64,000 nucleotides of DNA from Chitinophaga sancti. GTDB taxonomy: Bacteria; Bacteroidota; Bacteroidia; Chitinophagales; Chitinophagaceae. Below the pieces are notes generated by a model. That model did no database searches, was not told where the DNA came from, and worked only from the letters and a program-made list of their open reading frames with translations. Both the position numbers and the translations under genes were made by a program. Shown here one piece after another: positions 28,701 to 37,594 of this stretch. The stretch's first letter is position 1; each line of letters starts with the position of its first letter. The stretch spans positions 7,138,501 through 7,202,500 of the forward strand of contig NZ_CP139972.1 of the NCBI RefSeq assembly GCF_034424315.1, given 5' to 3'.

Positions 28701-28915
28701 GTCTGATTCCGTTGGTGTATGCTACGGGTCCGGGTGCGATCGGTAACCGTACGATAGGTACGGCGGCTGCAGGTGGTATGTTGCTGGGTACGGTATTCGG
28801 GGTGATAGTAGTACCGGGGCTGTACTGGATCTTCGGCAAGATAGCAGAGAAACGGAAACTGTTGAAGAACGAGGAAGAGAATCCATTAACTGAAGAATTT
28901 GACCATAATGTTTAA
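25748..28915 (+). CDS. RND multidrug efflux permease (HAE1 family)
   Basis: A 1055-residue inner-membrane pump of full family length. TM1 is at the N-terminus (PVLSIIISVLILFLGVLGM); two large periplasmic loops and 12 membrane segments are evident. TM4 contains FALVLAIGIVVDNAIVVMEA, the proton-relay Asp pair, and TM10-11 carry MLIGLLGKNAVLIVEFA. It is a proton-driven exporter of amphipathic compounds; the substrate is unknown. It lies in an operon with the adaptor and the outer-membrane factor, the last overlapping its 3' end. Confidence 0.95.
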   Translation: MFSNILKRPVLSIIISVLILFLGVLGMTQLPITQFPAISPVTVKVSAEYPGANGELLVKTVIIPLERAINGVPGMKYMTSDATNTGEANIQIIFDLGTDPNTASLNVQNRIAKVLNKLPPLVIREGLLTSLEQPAMLMYLNLYSKDPKTDERFLYNFADINIMPELTRLQGVGSARILGTREYSMRIWLKPDRMLAYKISSEEVLKALGNQSLEASPGKTGESSGKRSQAFEYVMKYSGRFSTKEEYENIVLRANPNGELLRLKDVADIEFGSLFYDIYSNLNGRPSAAIVVKQLYGSNASKVIEEVKAKLAELKKTTFPAGMDYAISYDVSKFLDASIEKVIHTLVEAFVLVGIVVFLFLGDWRSTLIPALAVPVSLVGTFIFMGMFGLTMNMITLFALVLAIGIVVDNAIVVMEAVHAKMEEEHLTPYLATKKVVHEIAGAVIAITFLMVAVFVPVTFMTGPVGVFYRQFAITMAVSIVLSGVVALTLTPALCAMLLKNNHGQPKKKTWLNRGLDAFNRSFEKLTGRYTGLLRKIVNVRTVTWGMLIAFCVGTWAISSTLPTGFIPAEDQGMIYGIIQAPPGSSLERTNEIAGRLQKIAEKIDGISSVSALAGYEILTEGTGSNAGTCLINLKDWSERKESAEEIIRELEEKSKDIPGATIEFFQPPAVPGYGAAGGLDLRLLDKTGTADYKKFEKVNKEFVDALMKRKELTSIFSFYSASYPQYMLKIDNDVAQQKGVTIENAMNTISTLVGSNYETSFIRYGRLYKVMVQAAPQYRALPEDILKLYVKNDKDEMVPMSAFMRMDKFYGLNEITRYNMFTSSAIKGAPAPGYSSGEAIKAIQEVAEQTLPKGYGIDWGGMTKDEVGRGNEAAIIFLICLIFVYMVLAAQYESFMLPFAVILSLPAGVFGSFLLVKLMGLENNIYAQVGLVMLIGLLGKNAVLIVEFAVQRHRSGDTVLNAAIEGARTRFRPILMTSFAFIAGLIPLVYATGPGAIGNRTIGTAAAGGMLLGTVFGVIVVPGLYWIFGKIAEKRKLLKNEEENPLTEEFDHNV

Positions 28916-30341
28916 GAACAAGATATATCATTGCTTAGGGATCGCCTGTCTCTCGCTCACGTATTCAGCGTGTAAGATCCCGGCTATCGTTGATAAACAG
29001 GAGAACAAAAACCTGCCTGCGAGTTTCAGTAGTCCGCAGGATTCCACGAACACCGGCAAGGTGCAGTGGAAACAGTACTTCACAGATCCTTACCTGGCGG
29101 CGCTGATCGATACTGCATTGCAGTATAACCAGGAATTGAATATCACCCTGCAGGAGATTGAGATAGCGAACAATGAGGTGAGGGCTTCGAAAGGGGAGTA
29201 TTTACCATCGGTAGGGGTGAAGGTAGGTGCAGATGTGGATAAGGTAGGTAAGTATACGAACATTGGTGCGATGGAAGAGCATACGGAAATTAGGGAAGGG
29301 CATGCAATGCCGGACCCGGTGCCTAATCTGATGTTGGGTCTGTACGCGAACTGGGAAGTGGATATCTGGCACAAACTGCACAATCAAAAGAAAGCGGCTG
29401 TAGTGCGATATTTATCCAGCGTGGAGGGGAAGAACTTTGTGGTCACTAACCTGATTGCTGAGATAGCGAATTCATATTATGAGTTGCTGGCGCTGGATAA
29501 CCAGTTGGAGATAGTGCAGCAGAATATCAGGATCCAGACGGATGCATTGGAGATAGTGAAATTGCAGAAAGAAGCAGCAAAGGCAACGGAGCTGGCCGTA
29601 CGTAAATTTGAGGCAGAGGTATTGAATACGCAGAGTTTGCAGTATGATATTAAGCAGCAGATTACGGAAACGGAGAATAAGATTAACTTCTTGTTAGGTC
29701 GTTATCCACAGCCGATTGCGAGAAATACCCGGGGCTTTAATGAGCAGGTGCCGGCGATGGTACATGCGGGTATACCGGCAGATCTGTTGTCGAACCGTCC
29801 GGATATCAGGCAGGCAGAATTGGAGCTGGCAGCGGCAAGGCTGGATATTAAGGTGGCGAAGGCAAGGTTTTATCCTTCCCTGGGGCTTTCTGGTGGGATA
29901 GGTTATGAGGCGTATAGTCCTTCTTATTTGTTTTCTACGCCGGCATCGCTGATGTATTCACTGGCGGGTGACCTGGTTGCGCCATTGGTGAATAAGAATG
30001 CGATCAAGGCGGCTTATTTAACGGCGGGTAGTAAGCAGATACAGGCGGTGTATCATTATCAGAAGACGGTGTTGAATGCTTATAGAGAGGTCACGAACCA
30101 GTTGTCGAAGATTGCTAACCTGGAAAAGAGTTATGAGCTGAAGTCGAAAGAGGTGGATGCCTTGACGCAGAGTATAGAGATCTCTAATGAATTGTTTAAG
30201 TCATCCAGAGCGGAATATTTAGAAGTGTTAATGACCCAGCGTGATGCACTGGAGTCAAAGTTTGAGCTGATCGAAACTAAGAAGCAGCAGATGAATGCCG
30301 TGGTGAATATTTACCAGGCATTAGGAGGCGGCTGGAATTGA
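28908..30341 (+). CDS. RND efflux outer-membrane factor (TolC/NodT family)
   Basis: I start at the ATG at 28908, which overlaps the pump gene by 8 nt; a TTG three codons earlier is a poorer choice. The 477-residue protein is a lipoprotein (LSLTYSAC) with two tandem outer-membrane efflux repeats: LAALIDTALQYNQELNITLQ in the first, SNRPDIRQAELELAAARLDI in the second. It forms a trimeric channel. A terminator at 30366 closes the operon. Confidence 0.92.
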   Translation: MFKNKIYHCLGIACLSLTYSACKIPAIVDKQENKNLPASFSSPQDSTNTGKVQWKQYFTDPYLAALIDTALQYNQELNITLQEIEIANNEVRASKGEYLPSVGVKVGADVDKVGKYTNIGAMEEHTEIREGHAMPDPVPNLMLGLYANWEVDIWHKLHNQKKAAVVRYLSSVEGKNFVVTNLIAEIANSYYELLALDNQLEIVQQNIRIQTDALEIVKLQKEAAKATELAVRKFEAEVLNTQSLQYDIKQQITETENKINFLLGRYPQPIARNTRGFNEQVPAMVHAGIPADLLSNRPDIRQAELELAAARLDIKVAKARFYPSLGLSGGIGYEAYSPSYLFSTPASLMYSLAGDLVAPLVNKNAIKAAYLTAGSKQIQAVYHYQKTVLNAYREVTNQLSKIANLEKSYELKSKEVDALTQSIEISNELFKSSRAEYLEVLMTQRDALESKFELIETKKQQMNAVVNIYQALGGGWN

Positions 30342-30365
30342 TCGCGGTTTAATTTTTACGAGGTG

Positions 30366-30396
30366 AAGGCCGGGGAATTTATTCTCCGGTCTTTTA
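30366..30396 (+). terminator. Terminator of the RND efflux operon
   Basis: The stem GGCCGGGGAA pairs with TTCTCCGGTC (one wobble) over a short loop, followed by TTTTATTTT, 25 nt after the operon stop codon. Confidence 0.75.
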
Positions 30397-30540
30397 TTTT
30401 GGGAGGGTGGAGCAAGCGTATTACCAAAAGAAAAGGCTTTCCAGACAAGGGTACTTTATTTTCTTACCAGCAATAGGATACTTACTGTTCCTAACAGAAC
30501 AGCATTTCTTTTCATTATACCTTCATAAAAATCTTCGCAT

Positions 30541-31080
30541 TTATTCCAGCAATAGCTGTCGCTCACTCACATTCCCGGGCAGGTCTTCCACGGCAACTTT
30601 TATCCTCCCTTTTTGTGGAAGATGAGCTATCTTATATTCCCAATCTATTCCATTCTTTGCCGGTACAGCTCTGCCACTTTCAACTGTTTTCCCATCTTTA
30701 TCAAGAACCTGCACCCTTACTTCCGCAAGCCGGAACTCGTTTTTAGCACTTACAACCACGGTGCTTTCCGCTAATTGGAGGTTTTGAATTTCAGGGGAGT
30801 GGAATGCATCCTTCACTGCCATATTATAGGCATTCTGGCCCGGGCCGGCCATGGACTTATAGTAGGCCTTGATCTGAGGATCCCGGAGGATAGCCTTTGC
30901 ATATGCACTTGCTACCCGCATTTTCCATCTCACTTCCTTTTGTTTCTGCGTAGGTTTTTTGTTGGATTTCCGGCGTTTTTTGGCTATGATAATTTGACCA
31001 TTTCGCTCGTAGATGGTAATCTCATTACCAATTGTACCCTTCACATATTGAAGTAGTACGTTGCCTTTTACAAGGGCCAT
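30541..31080 (-). CDS. Bacteroidota-type hypothetical protein
   Basis: A 179-residue protein starting at the ATG at 31080 (a TTG at 31086 is less likely). The N-terminal part (residues 1-100) is basic, with KKRRKSNKKPTQKQKEVRWK, then helices with MRVASAYAKAILRDPQIKAY. The C-terminal part (about 110-179) looks like a small beta-sandwich. I have seen similar proteins often in this phylum but know no function. It has no signal peptide. It faces the efflux operon and is followed by no clear terminator. Confidence 0.7.
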   Translation of the reverse strand: MALVKGNVLLQYVKGTIGNEITIYERNGQIIIAKKRRKSNKKPTQKQKEVRWKMRVASAYAKAILRDPQIKAYYKSMAGPGQNAYNMAVKDAFHSPEIQNLQLAESTVVVSAKNEFRLAEVRVQVLDKDGKTVESGRAVPAKNGIDWEYKIAHLPQKGRIKVAVEDLPGNVSERQLLLE

Positions 31081-31484
31081 ATACAATTATTTTGAGGTTA
31101 AAAACAATGAATTGAATGTACGGATTTTAGGCGAGGAGTTTGCTAAATTGATAAGAAAATATCATTAATTTATGACCTTATTATGGGTTAGATAATGAAG
31201 TGTCGATCAAGTGTTGGTTTAATAATGGTGGAATGATGTTATCTTACTATGAGAGGGCAAAAGATGGTGTGTTTAATTGGACATTTTTGACCTGCTGGAG
31301 GATGTTAATAACGCCTTAGGCCCATCGCAAAATGTTAACAGGATTAAGGTTTCCGCTATAAATTTGAGTATGTAAAGAATGGTGTATAATTTGCCTTATG
31401 CACATGGGGAGGTGGATATGATGATGGAGATGTATATTTTATGGGTTATCTATTAAAATTGGTCATTGTATGGATCGGGGAAAT
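31081..31484. other. Intergenic stretch without a recognised gene
   Basis: About 400 nt of AT-rich DNA between two minus-strand genes. I see no convincing coding frame, RNA or repeat here. It must contain the promoter of the gene starting at 31080. Confidence 0.5.
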
Positions 31485-32498
31485 TTAAATTTTTATTACA
31501 AGTTGACTAAGCCTTGCTTTTAGTTCTTCCATTCTTTTAATTAGAGCCGGATAAGTTGGTGCAGGGCCATAAATCATCATTTCCTGCATTTGATTATAAT
31601 CTCTTTCCCATGCTGCTGAAACATTCATAGGAGGGATGAAATTGATTGTTTGTGGTAAATGGTTGTCGTAGTCCAATCCGTTTATGGATGTATATTTTTT
31701 TCTATGGTTTACAATAAACTTATACATTTCTATATCAGTAACTGCTTTGAATCCGTATTCGGTATCCATTAACCTATTGAGGTCATATAAATGCCTGGAC
31801 ATACGATCATTTCTTACTTTATCCGGTATCTTACTGAATTCCTCGTGAAGCAAAAACATCTTTTCGAGCATGGTTCGCTGTGGATCCACTGTAAGAATGT
31901 TGAAAGGTTTTCCTGAGAATGGCAGATCTGGTAAAGTTTCGCCAATTATTGAGTGGATGGGCATGGTATGAGCAGGTTCCAATAATGACCTGCATCCTAT
32001 TTCAATTTTAACTCTGTCTGCCAGATAATTACCGGAAGGTTCTATTACACTTTTATAATTTAAAATAAGTACCTGCGGATCTCTGTCTGACCCTCCACCT
32101 TCGGCAACATGAATTTCAAATAAAGCAGGGTCAATGCCCATATCTATTATAGTTTCCTGCAGCACTTTCCGGAATGTACCGGCTATAAGTGATGATGTGT
32201 CTTTACGAAGGTGTTTGATTTTTGTTTTATTAAGTTCTCCTTTATATCCAAGAACTTCTCTATCCAGTACCAGGTCGATGTCTTCCGAAAATCTTTCTAT
32301 CAGCTTCCAGGCTTTACTTAACGAAGTTCCTCCCTTAAAGACCAGGTTTTTCCCATATTGAGATGCATAGCAGGCTTTTAAAGTGAGTGTAACCCACCAA
32401 TCCTTTTCGATAGCATTGACTGGTAATGCCGTCATAGCACCGACCTGATTTAATATGTCTTTCTTCTGATTTTCTTTTAAAAGCAACCATTCAACCAT
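31485..32498 (-). CDS. abiEii: AbiEii-family nucleotidyltransferase toxin
   Basis: A 337-residue protein of the AbiEii/AbiGii toxin family. The nucleotidyltransferase core shows FKGGTSLSKAWKLIERFSED, then IDLVLD, which is the GG-T/S and DxD pair of the fold. A later block, KIEIGCRSLLEPAHTMPI, and a C-terminal helix region with MLEKMFLLHEEFS also fit. Family members such as MenT block growth by modifying tRNA ends, or use GTP as in AbiEii. It overlaps the upstream antitoxin-type gene by 8 nt, which gives coupled expression. Confidence 0.88.
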   Translation of the reverse strand: MVEWLLLKENQKKDILNQVGAMTALPVNAIEKDWWVTLTLKACYASQYGKNLVFKGGTSLSKAWKLIERFSEDIDLVLDREVLGYKGELNKTKIKHLRKDTSSLIAGTFRKVLQETIIDMGIDPALFEIHVAEGGGSDRDPQVLILNYKSVIEPSGNYLADRVKIEIGCRSLLEPAHTMPIHSIIGETLPDLPFSGKPFNILTVDPQRTMLEKMFLLHEEFSKIPDKVRNDRMSRHLYDLNRLMDTEYGFKAVTDIEMYKFIVNHRKKYTSINGLDYDNHLPQTINFIPPMNVSAAWERDYNQMQEMMIYGPAPTYPALIKRMEELKARLSQLVIKI

Positions 32499-33108
32499 TT
32501 CCGGCTAAGTCATTTTTGATTTTGAACAGGATTTGCCTGACCCAATCCGGTGCAAGTTTGGCATCTTCAATAATTTGGCTTGGGTCCAGGTTTTCTAATC
32601 TGTTCTTAAGTTGCATTACGACCTCTTCCGTAACATTTCCCTTACCTAATGTTAACATTGCCTGCACGGCCAAAAAAATAAGGTCATTTTTGATAGCCAG
32701 GATCTTTGGTGTAGTTTTTTTAAATACGATCTCCCCTCTGCCAACTTCTATTTGCCGGGAACTGCCATTAGTAAGGTATATTATCTTCGTTGGCACCTGT
32801 GTTGATAATCCTAATTTTAACAAGGCAGTCGCGCCGGTTGGCCTGATTGTTACCTGTTCTTTATTAGCTATTGCCAAGGCTATTTCTTCCAGGGATGGAC
32901 GTAGAATGCCTATCACCGGATCCATCTTAGGATAGGTATAAATCCCCATACCAAGTCTTAAAATAAAACCGGCTGTGGCCAACCTTGAAAGTGCCATGTT
33001 AACAGCAGCCACAGATCCCAGATGGAAGAAATCTGTCGGGAAGAAAATATTTCCCTGCCCCATTTCAATTATTAGATCTTTAATTTGGGTTCTTACTGCA
33101 ACTGGCAT
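32491..33108 (-). CDS. AbiEi-like / DUF6088 antitoxin
   Basis: A 205-residue protein. The N-terminal half (residues about 1-65) is a winged helix (VNMALSRLATAGFILRLGMG, then IYTYPK), the usual AbiEi DNA-binding part. The C-terminal part (LLKLGLSTQVPTKIIYLTN, then IVFKKTTPKILAIK) matches DUF6088 antitoxins. In AbiE systems the antitoxin represses its own promoter and counters the toxin without binding it (type IV). The repeats just upstream of the start are candidate operators. Confidence 0.85.
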   Translation of the reverse strand: MPVAVRTQIKDLIIEMGQGNIFFPTDFFHLGSVAAVNMALSRLATAGFILRLGMGIYTYPKMDPVIGILRPSLEEIALAIANKEQVTIRPTGATALLKLGLSTQVPTKIIYLTNGSSRQIEVGRGEIVFKKTTPKILAIKNDLIFLAVQAMLTLGKGNVTEEVVMQLKNRLENLDPSQIIEDAKLAPDWVRQILFKIKNDLAGNG

Positions 33109-33123
33109 TTTATAATGGGATTT

Positions 33124-33188
33124 AGTTATAAAATCCTGATAAATTTATAACTAGTTATAATTTTAGCCAAATTTATAACTGGTTGTAA
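33124..33188 (-). promoter_or_regulatory. Operator array of the AbiE-type operon
   Basis: Two related 16-nt palindromes, TTATAACTAGTTATAA at 33145-33160 and TTATAACTGGTTGTAA at 33173-33188, are spaced 28 nt apart and both preceded by AAATT. A half-site AGTTATAA lies at 33124-33131, near the antitoxin start. AbiEi proteins are known to repress from inverted repeats upstream of their own gene, so these are likely binding sites. Confidence 0.7.
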
Positions 33189-33237
33189 TAAATGATGGGG
33201 CCTGTGAATGACATCTGCCACAGGATCATGCCTGTTA

Positions 33238-33699
33238 TCAGCAAAAAGAAAGAATGCCAACCCGGTTGACAACCTTTTCACCCATCTATGGCGACATCCA
33301 TAATGAGGTGTATCCTTCTTCTATAAAGGCAAAAAAATGTTCATAGTTCCAAGTGAGTAAGATCTTTTCTGCATGGGAATTGCATTCATGATCGAAGCAA
33401 AGTGGCCCCTGGAAATTTTTACCGTTATATCATCTTCATAGTAACAGAAACGATGATATTCTTTGTCAGGCGCTGTAATTTGATCTGTATATATAATTTC
33501 AGAAAGAGGCAGGAGTATGCTTTGAACAGGGGCGAAAATATGCCAGCAGGAAGCATACTGAATTATTTAGTTTGATCTTCTGCTCATCCATCAACAGGCA
33601 ACCTGTAAATGCAATGATGAAGACAGCTATGCCTGTAAGGATACCTACCTATAAATGGAACTAATCGTAAATGCTTCTAAAGCGTTTTTTTGCTGCCAT
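33238..33699 (-). pseudogene. Decayed PepSY-type transmembrane protein gene
   Basis: From an ATG at 33699 the minus strand reads MAAKKRFRSIYD-stop-FHL-stop, then VGILTGIAVFIIAFTGCLL. This is the N-terminus of PepSY-associated membrane proteins, and both stops fall where Trp (TGG) would be expected. Further down, in another frame, WNYEHFFAFIEEGYTSLWM and MGEKVVNRVGILSF match the second conserved part of the same family with most of the middle missing. So it is a remnant with nonsense changes, a frameshift and an internal deletion. It ends just before the AbiE operator array. Confidence 0.6.
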
Positions 33700-33826
33700 G
33701 ATGAACGGAATTTCGCTTGCAGAACTTTATAATGATGAGCGGCAGCGCGTATTGGCAGTTGTTTTTCCCCAGGACTGAAAATGCAAATTGATCCGCTATA
33801 AATGTAAAAAAATATAAATATTAGAT

Positions 33827-33834
33827 TACATTTG
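33827..33834 (+). promoter_or_regulatory. -7 box of the large adhesin-like gene
   Basis: TACATTTG fits the TAnnTTTG consensus, about 64 nt before the ATG at 33898. The -33 element is not obvious. Confidence 0.45.
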
Positions 33835-33897
33835 TCCAGAGGGGAACGCCAACTTTTAGGAGCAACACTACAACCCTGAATCTTAATCAGATAACTA

Positions 33898-36800
33898 ATG
33901 TCCAAACTAAAGATCCTGTGCCTGGGGATGATTATTGCATTGTTTCCTGCGCAAGCGGCTTATTCTTTCAATCGTATTTATGTAAACGTAAATAACCCTA
34001 CACCGGGTACCGGAAGTAGCTGGGCAACGGCATACAATGACCTGGCGGCTGCATTAGCTGCGGGAAACCAGGCAGATACATTCTGGGTGGCGCAGGGTAC
34101 CTACCTGCCTACAACTACGGGAGACAGAACTATTGCTTTTGCACCCAAACCATCGCAGGTTATTTATGGAGGATTTGTTGGTACAGAGGTATTGCTTTCG
34201 CAGCGGAACTGGAAAACAAATGTGACGATCCTGAGTGGTGATATCGGGGCTGCGGGTATGGCGGGTGATAACTCTTACAACGTGGTGCGTATCATCAACG
34301 CACTTGTAGATGGTGTGACGATCAGGGATGGTCAGGCAGATTATGGCTTTCCAACGTTGACGCCTAACCAGTATAACACAGGTGCTGGTGTAAGTTTGTT
34401 TACAGATGCTTCGGTATCTGCGGCCACTACTGTGGCGGCGACTGTTGTAAACTGTACGTTTACAAATAACTATGCGATATACGGTGCCGGTTTTGGCGCT
34501 TTGGGGATAGCTGCTACCGGGGTTCAGCCTTATTTAGGTACCAGGGTATCAAAATGTATTTTTATTGAAAATACTGCTAATACTGCGGGTGGTGCAATTG
34601 CTATTTGTTACCATGGAGCATGTGTGGGGAATGACTATACCGACAATAGTATTTTCATCGGGAATAAGGCAACTTCAGGGCATGGTGCTGTGATCGCCAA
34701 TATACTGGATGGTACTACTACCCAGCACAGACCCTGGATGGATAACGTAGTATTCTGGGAAAATGGAGAAGACCTGGTGTATAACTCACTTGCAAATGGT
34801 GCAACGGGCGGGCCTTATATAGAGTTTGCGATCATTTGGAGATTGGGGGCAAAGTATGGTGCTTCAAATTTCAGCGATGCAAATATTACCTGGCATGATA
34901 GTGATATTTATGTGGATGATGCCAATCTACCTGCCACGAATATTAACACTGATCCGCAGTTTGCAGATGGACCAGGATATGATTTTCATGTGGCTGCCTG
35001 TTCACCTGTGATAGATGCGACGATCCTGACTGCTGTGGGTAGCAGTTCAACGGATTATGACGGGAATCCCCGTGTGGTGAAGACGGTGGATATGGGGATC
35101 TATGAATCGACAAAGACGATATCAGTAGCGCCGACGGTGGCTACACAATACTTTTGTCAGAATATGACTGCCACGCCGCTGGTGGCTACGGGAACTTCAT
35201 TGCTGTGGTATACTTCAGCTTCCGGTGGAACAGGATCTGCTACAGCGCCTACGCCTTTGACAACTGCAGCCGGGGATACTTATTACTATGTAACGCAAAC
35301 GCTTATTGGAGAATGTGAGAGTGTCCGTTCACCATTGATGGTAACGGTAACACCGGCATCTGCTGCACCTGTTGCAACAGATGTAACCTATTGTACCGGT
35401 GCAACAGCAGTAGCCCTTACGGCTACAGGTACGAACCTGAAATGGTATACTTCTGCTTCCGGCGGAACGGCACTGGCCGTGGCACCTACGCCGGCTACTG
35501 CTGTGAATGGAAATACTTATTACTACGTGACGCAAACGGAGGCGGGTAGTTGTGAAAGTGCACGTACACCCTTGTTGGTAACGGTAACGAATAATCCGCC
35601 TTTACCGGTGGTTGCGGATGTGACTTATTGTGAGGGCTCACTGACAGTGCCTTTGACAGCCGTAGGAACATCTTTGCTTTGGTATAATACACCTACAGGG
35701 AATACGGGCGTGAGTGCAGCGCCTACGCCGCTGACAAATGCGGTGGGAACGACGACCTATTATGTGTCGCAGAATGTGGGATGCGAAAGTGGTCGTGCTG
35801 CATTGAATGTAATTGTGAATGCGATACCAGCTGCACCAGTGGCAGCGGATATTACTTATTGTATGGGGTCAACGGCAGCACCGCTGACAGCTACAGGTAC
35901 TAACCTGATGTGGTATACCTCCATAGCAGCGGCTACAGGTACTTCGGTAGCACCGACACCATCTACAGCTGCGAATGGTACGACTACTTATTATGTGTCT
36001 CAAAATACAGTGTGTGAAAGTGATCGTGCAGCCCTCAACGTGACTATAGGTAGCCAGGCAACACCGCCTGTTACACATGATCTGACTTATTGCCAGAATG
36101 CAGTGGCCAGTATGTTGTCTGCATCAGGCACGAATTTACTTTGGTATACCACGGCTACAGGTGGAACGGGAACTTCGGTGGCACCGACGCCATCTACGGT
36201 AGCGGTTGGTGCGACTACTTATTATGTTACGCAGCAGGATGCAGGTGGTTGTGAGAGCAATCGTGCGGCCCTGACCGTAACAGTGAATGCACAGCCTGCA
36301 ATACCTGTAGTATCGGATATAGCTTATTGTCTGAATGAAACGGTGCCACCATTAACGGCAACGGGTACGGCATTGAAGTGGTATACCGCGGCTGCCGGTG
36401 GAACAGGATCTGCTTCCGCGCCGATACCTGTTACATTAGCGACCGGGTCTACTACTTACTATGTAACGCAGACAGCGGGATGTGAGAGTGAGCGTGCGGC
36501 ACTGACGGTAACGATAAATACTTCGACTTCGCCGGTGGTGAGTCCGTTGACGCTTTGTCAATATGCAACGGCGACGCCACTGGAAGCAGGTGGAACTTCA
36601 TTGATGTGGTATACAACGGCTACGGGAGGTACAGGATCTGCTGCAGCACCTACCCCTTCAACGCTGGTAACTGGAACGACTATTTATTATGTAAGTCAGA
36701 CGGATGGGTGTGAGAGTGCCAGGGCACCATTGGTGGTGACGGTGGTGAAGACTCCGCAGCCAGATTTTACAACGAAGGGCGGATGTGCGGGTTCACCGAT

Positions 36801-37512
36801 GACGGTGACCCTGTTGCCGGACGGCTCAAGCACCGCGATTTACACATGGAATTTCTATAATGCGATAGCGGTAACGGGAAATGATCCGGGGCCTTATAAG
36901 GTGTTGTGGAGAGATCCGGGAACCTATACGGTTACATTGACGACTTATGACGGGGCTTGTGAATCGAAGGTAGAGAAACTGGTGTCTGTGGGGTTGGCAC
37001 CGGAGATAACGGTGACGCCGGTGACGGGGAATTATTGTATCAATGATACGGTTACACTGAGAGCGGCGGGAGCGGAGACGTATGAGTGGAGTCCGGCGGG
37101 GTATTTATCTTCCGGTAAGGGAGATCGTGTGACGGCGACGTTTAGAGGGGATATGAAATATACAGTGACGGGAACGGATGGAAATGGTTGTGTGGGAACT
37201 GCGGATGTGTATCTTGGATTAAGTCCGGATTGTAAGATCTATTATATACTGCCTACGGCATTTTCACCGAATGGGGATGGGTTGAATGATGTGTTTAGGG
37301 TGAAGACATCGGATATCCCGCTGGCATTTGTGATGAGGGTATTTAACAGGGTGGGGCAGCTGGTGTTTGAAAGTCATGATATTGGTGAGGGATGGAATGG
37401 GGTGCAGAAGGGGCAGCAGGCACCATTGGGGGCCTATGTGTATATGATTAGTGCGGTAACATCGGAGGGTAAGCATGTGGAGCAGAGTGGTAGTGTGGTG
37501 GTGACGAGGTAG
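33898..37512 (+). CDS. Large secreted multi-Ig protein with gliding-type C-terminal domain
   Basis: A 1204-residue protein. A signal peptide (1-23) is followed by a right-handed beta-helix-like region (about 24-400) that begins RIYVNVNNPTPGTGSSWATA, as in polymorphic outer-membrane repeats. Seven tandem Ig-like repeats of about 75-80 residues (about 410-955) each hold a YC near the start, LxWYT..GGT, YYVTQ and C-E-S near the end. A PKD-like domain (FTTKGGCAGSP...) and an Ig-like domain follow. The last 95 residues (LPTAFSPNGDGLNDVFRV, then VFNRVGQLVFES) are the CHU_C/gliding-motility C-terminal domain, a type B signal for the type IX secretion system. It is probably a surface or secreted adhesin-like protein; the ligand is unknown. 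Confidence 0.85.
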   Translation: MSKLKILCLGMIIALFPAQAAYSFNRIYVNVNNPTPGTGSSWATAYNDLAAALAAGNQADTFWVAQGTYLPTTTGDRTIAFAPKPSQVIYGGFVGTEVLLSQRNWKTNVTILSGDIGAAGMAGDNSYNVVRIINALVDGVTIRDGQADYGFPTLTPNQYNTGAGVSLFTDASVSAATTVAATVVNCTFTNNYAIYGAGFGALGIAATGVQPYLGTRVSKCIFIENTANTAGGAIAICYHGACVGNDYTDNSIFIGNKATSGHGAVIANILDGTTTQHRPWMDNVVFWENGEDLVYNSLANGATGGPYIEFAIIWRLGAKYGASNFSDANITWHDSDIYVDDANLPATNINTDPQFADGPGYDFHVAACSPVIDATILTAVGSSSTDYDGNPRVVKTVDMGIYESTKTISVAPTVATQYFCQNMTATPLVATGTSLLWYTSASGGTGSATAPTPLTTAAGDTYYYVTQTLIGECESVRSPLMVTVTPASAAPVATDVTYCTGATAVALTATGTNLKWYTSASGGTALAVAPTPATAVNGNTYYYVTQTEAGSCESARTPLLVTVTNNPPLPVVADVTYCEGSLTVPLTAVGTSLLWYNTPTGNTGVSAAPTPLTNAVGTTTYYVSQNVGCESGRAALNVIVNAIPAAPVAADITYCMGSTAAPLTATGTNLMWYTSIAAATGTSVAPTPSTAANGTTTYYVSQNTVCESDRAALNVTIGSQATPPVTHDLTYCQNAVASMLSASGTNLLWYTTATGGTGTSVAPTPSTVAVGATTYYVTQQDAGGCESNRAALTVTVNAQPAIPVVSDIAYCLNETVPPLTATGTALKWYTAAAGGTGSASAPIPVTLATGSTTYYVTQTAGCESERAALTVTINTSTSPVVSPLTLCQYATATPLEAGGTSLMWYTTATGGTGSAAAPTPSTLVTGTTIYYVSQTDGCESARAPLVVTVVKTPQPDFTTKGGCAGSPMTVTLLPDGSSTAIYTWNFYNAIAVTGNDPGPYKVLWRDPGTYTVTLTTYDGACESKVEKLVSVGLAPEITVTPVTGNYCINDTVTLRAAGAETYEWSPAGYLSSGKGDRVTATFRGDMKYTVTGTDGNGCVGTADVYLGLSPDCKIYYILPTAFSPNGDGLNDVFRVKTSDIPLAFVMRVFNRVGQLVFESHDIGEGWNGVQKGQQAPLGAYVYMISAVTSEGKHVEQSGSVVVTR

Positions 37513-37523
37513 TAAATTCTAAA

Positions 37524-37560
37524 AGGCTGTATCGGGGGGCAAAGCTGATACCGTCTTTTT
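37524..37560 (+). terminator. Terminator after the large secreted protein gene
   Basis: The arms AGGCTGTATC and GATACCGTCT pair with one mismatch and one wobble and run into TTTTT. Confidence 0.6.
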
Positions 37561-37594
37561 GCATGGAAAGCAGGTAATGTGCCATTTTTGAATT

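Noticed and set aside
33645-33905. 86-residue minus-strand frame before the adhesin-like gene
   Set aside because: It overlaps the PepSY remnant in another frame and shows no family pattern; at most its middle is a leftover of an older gene.
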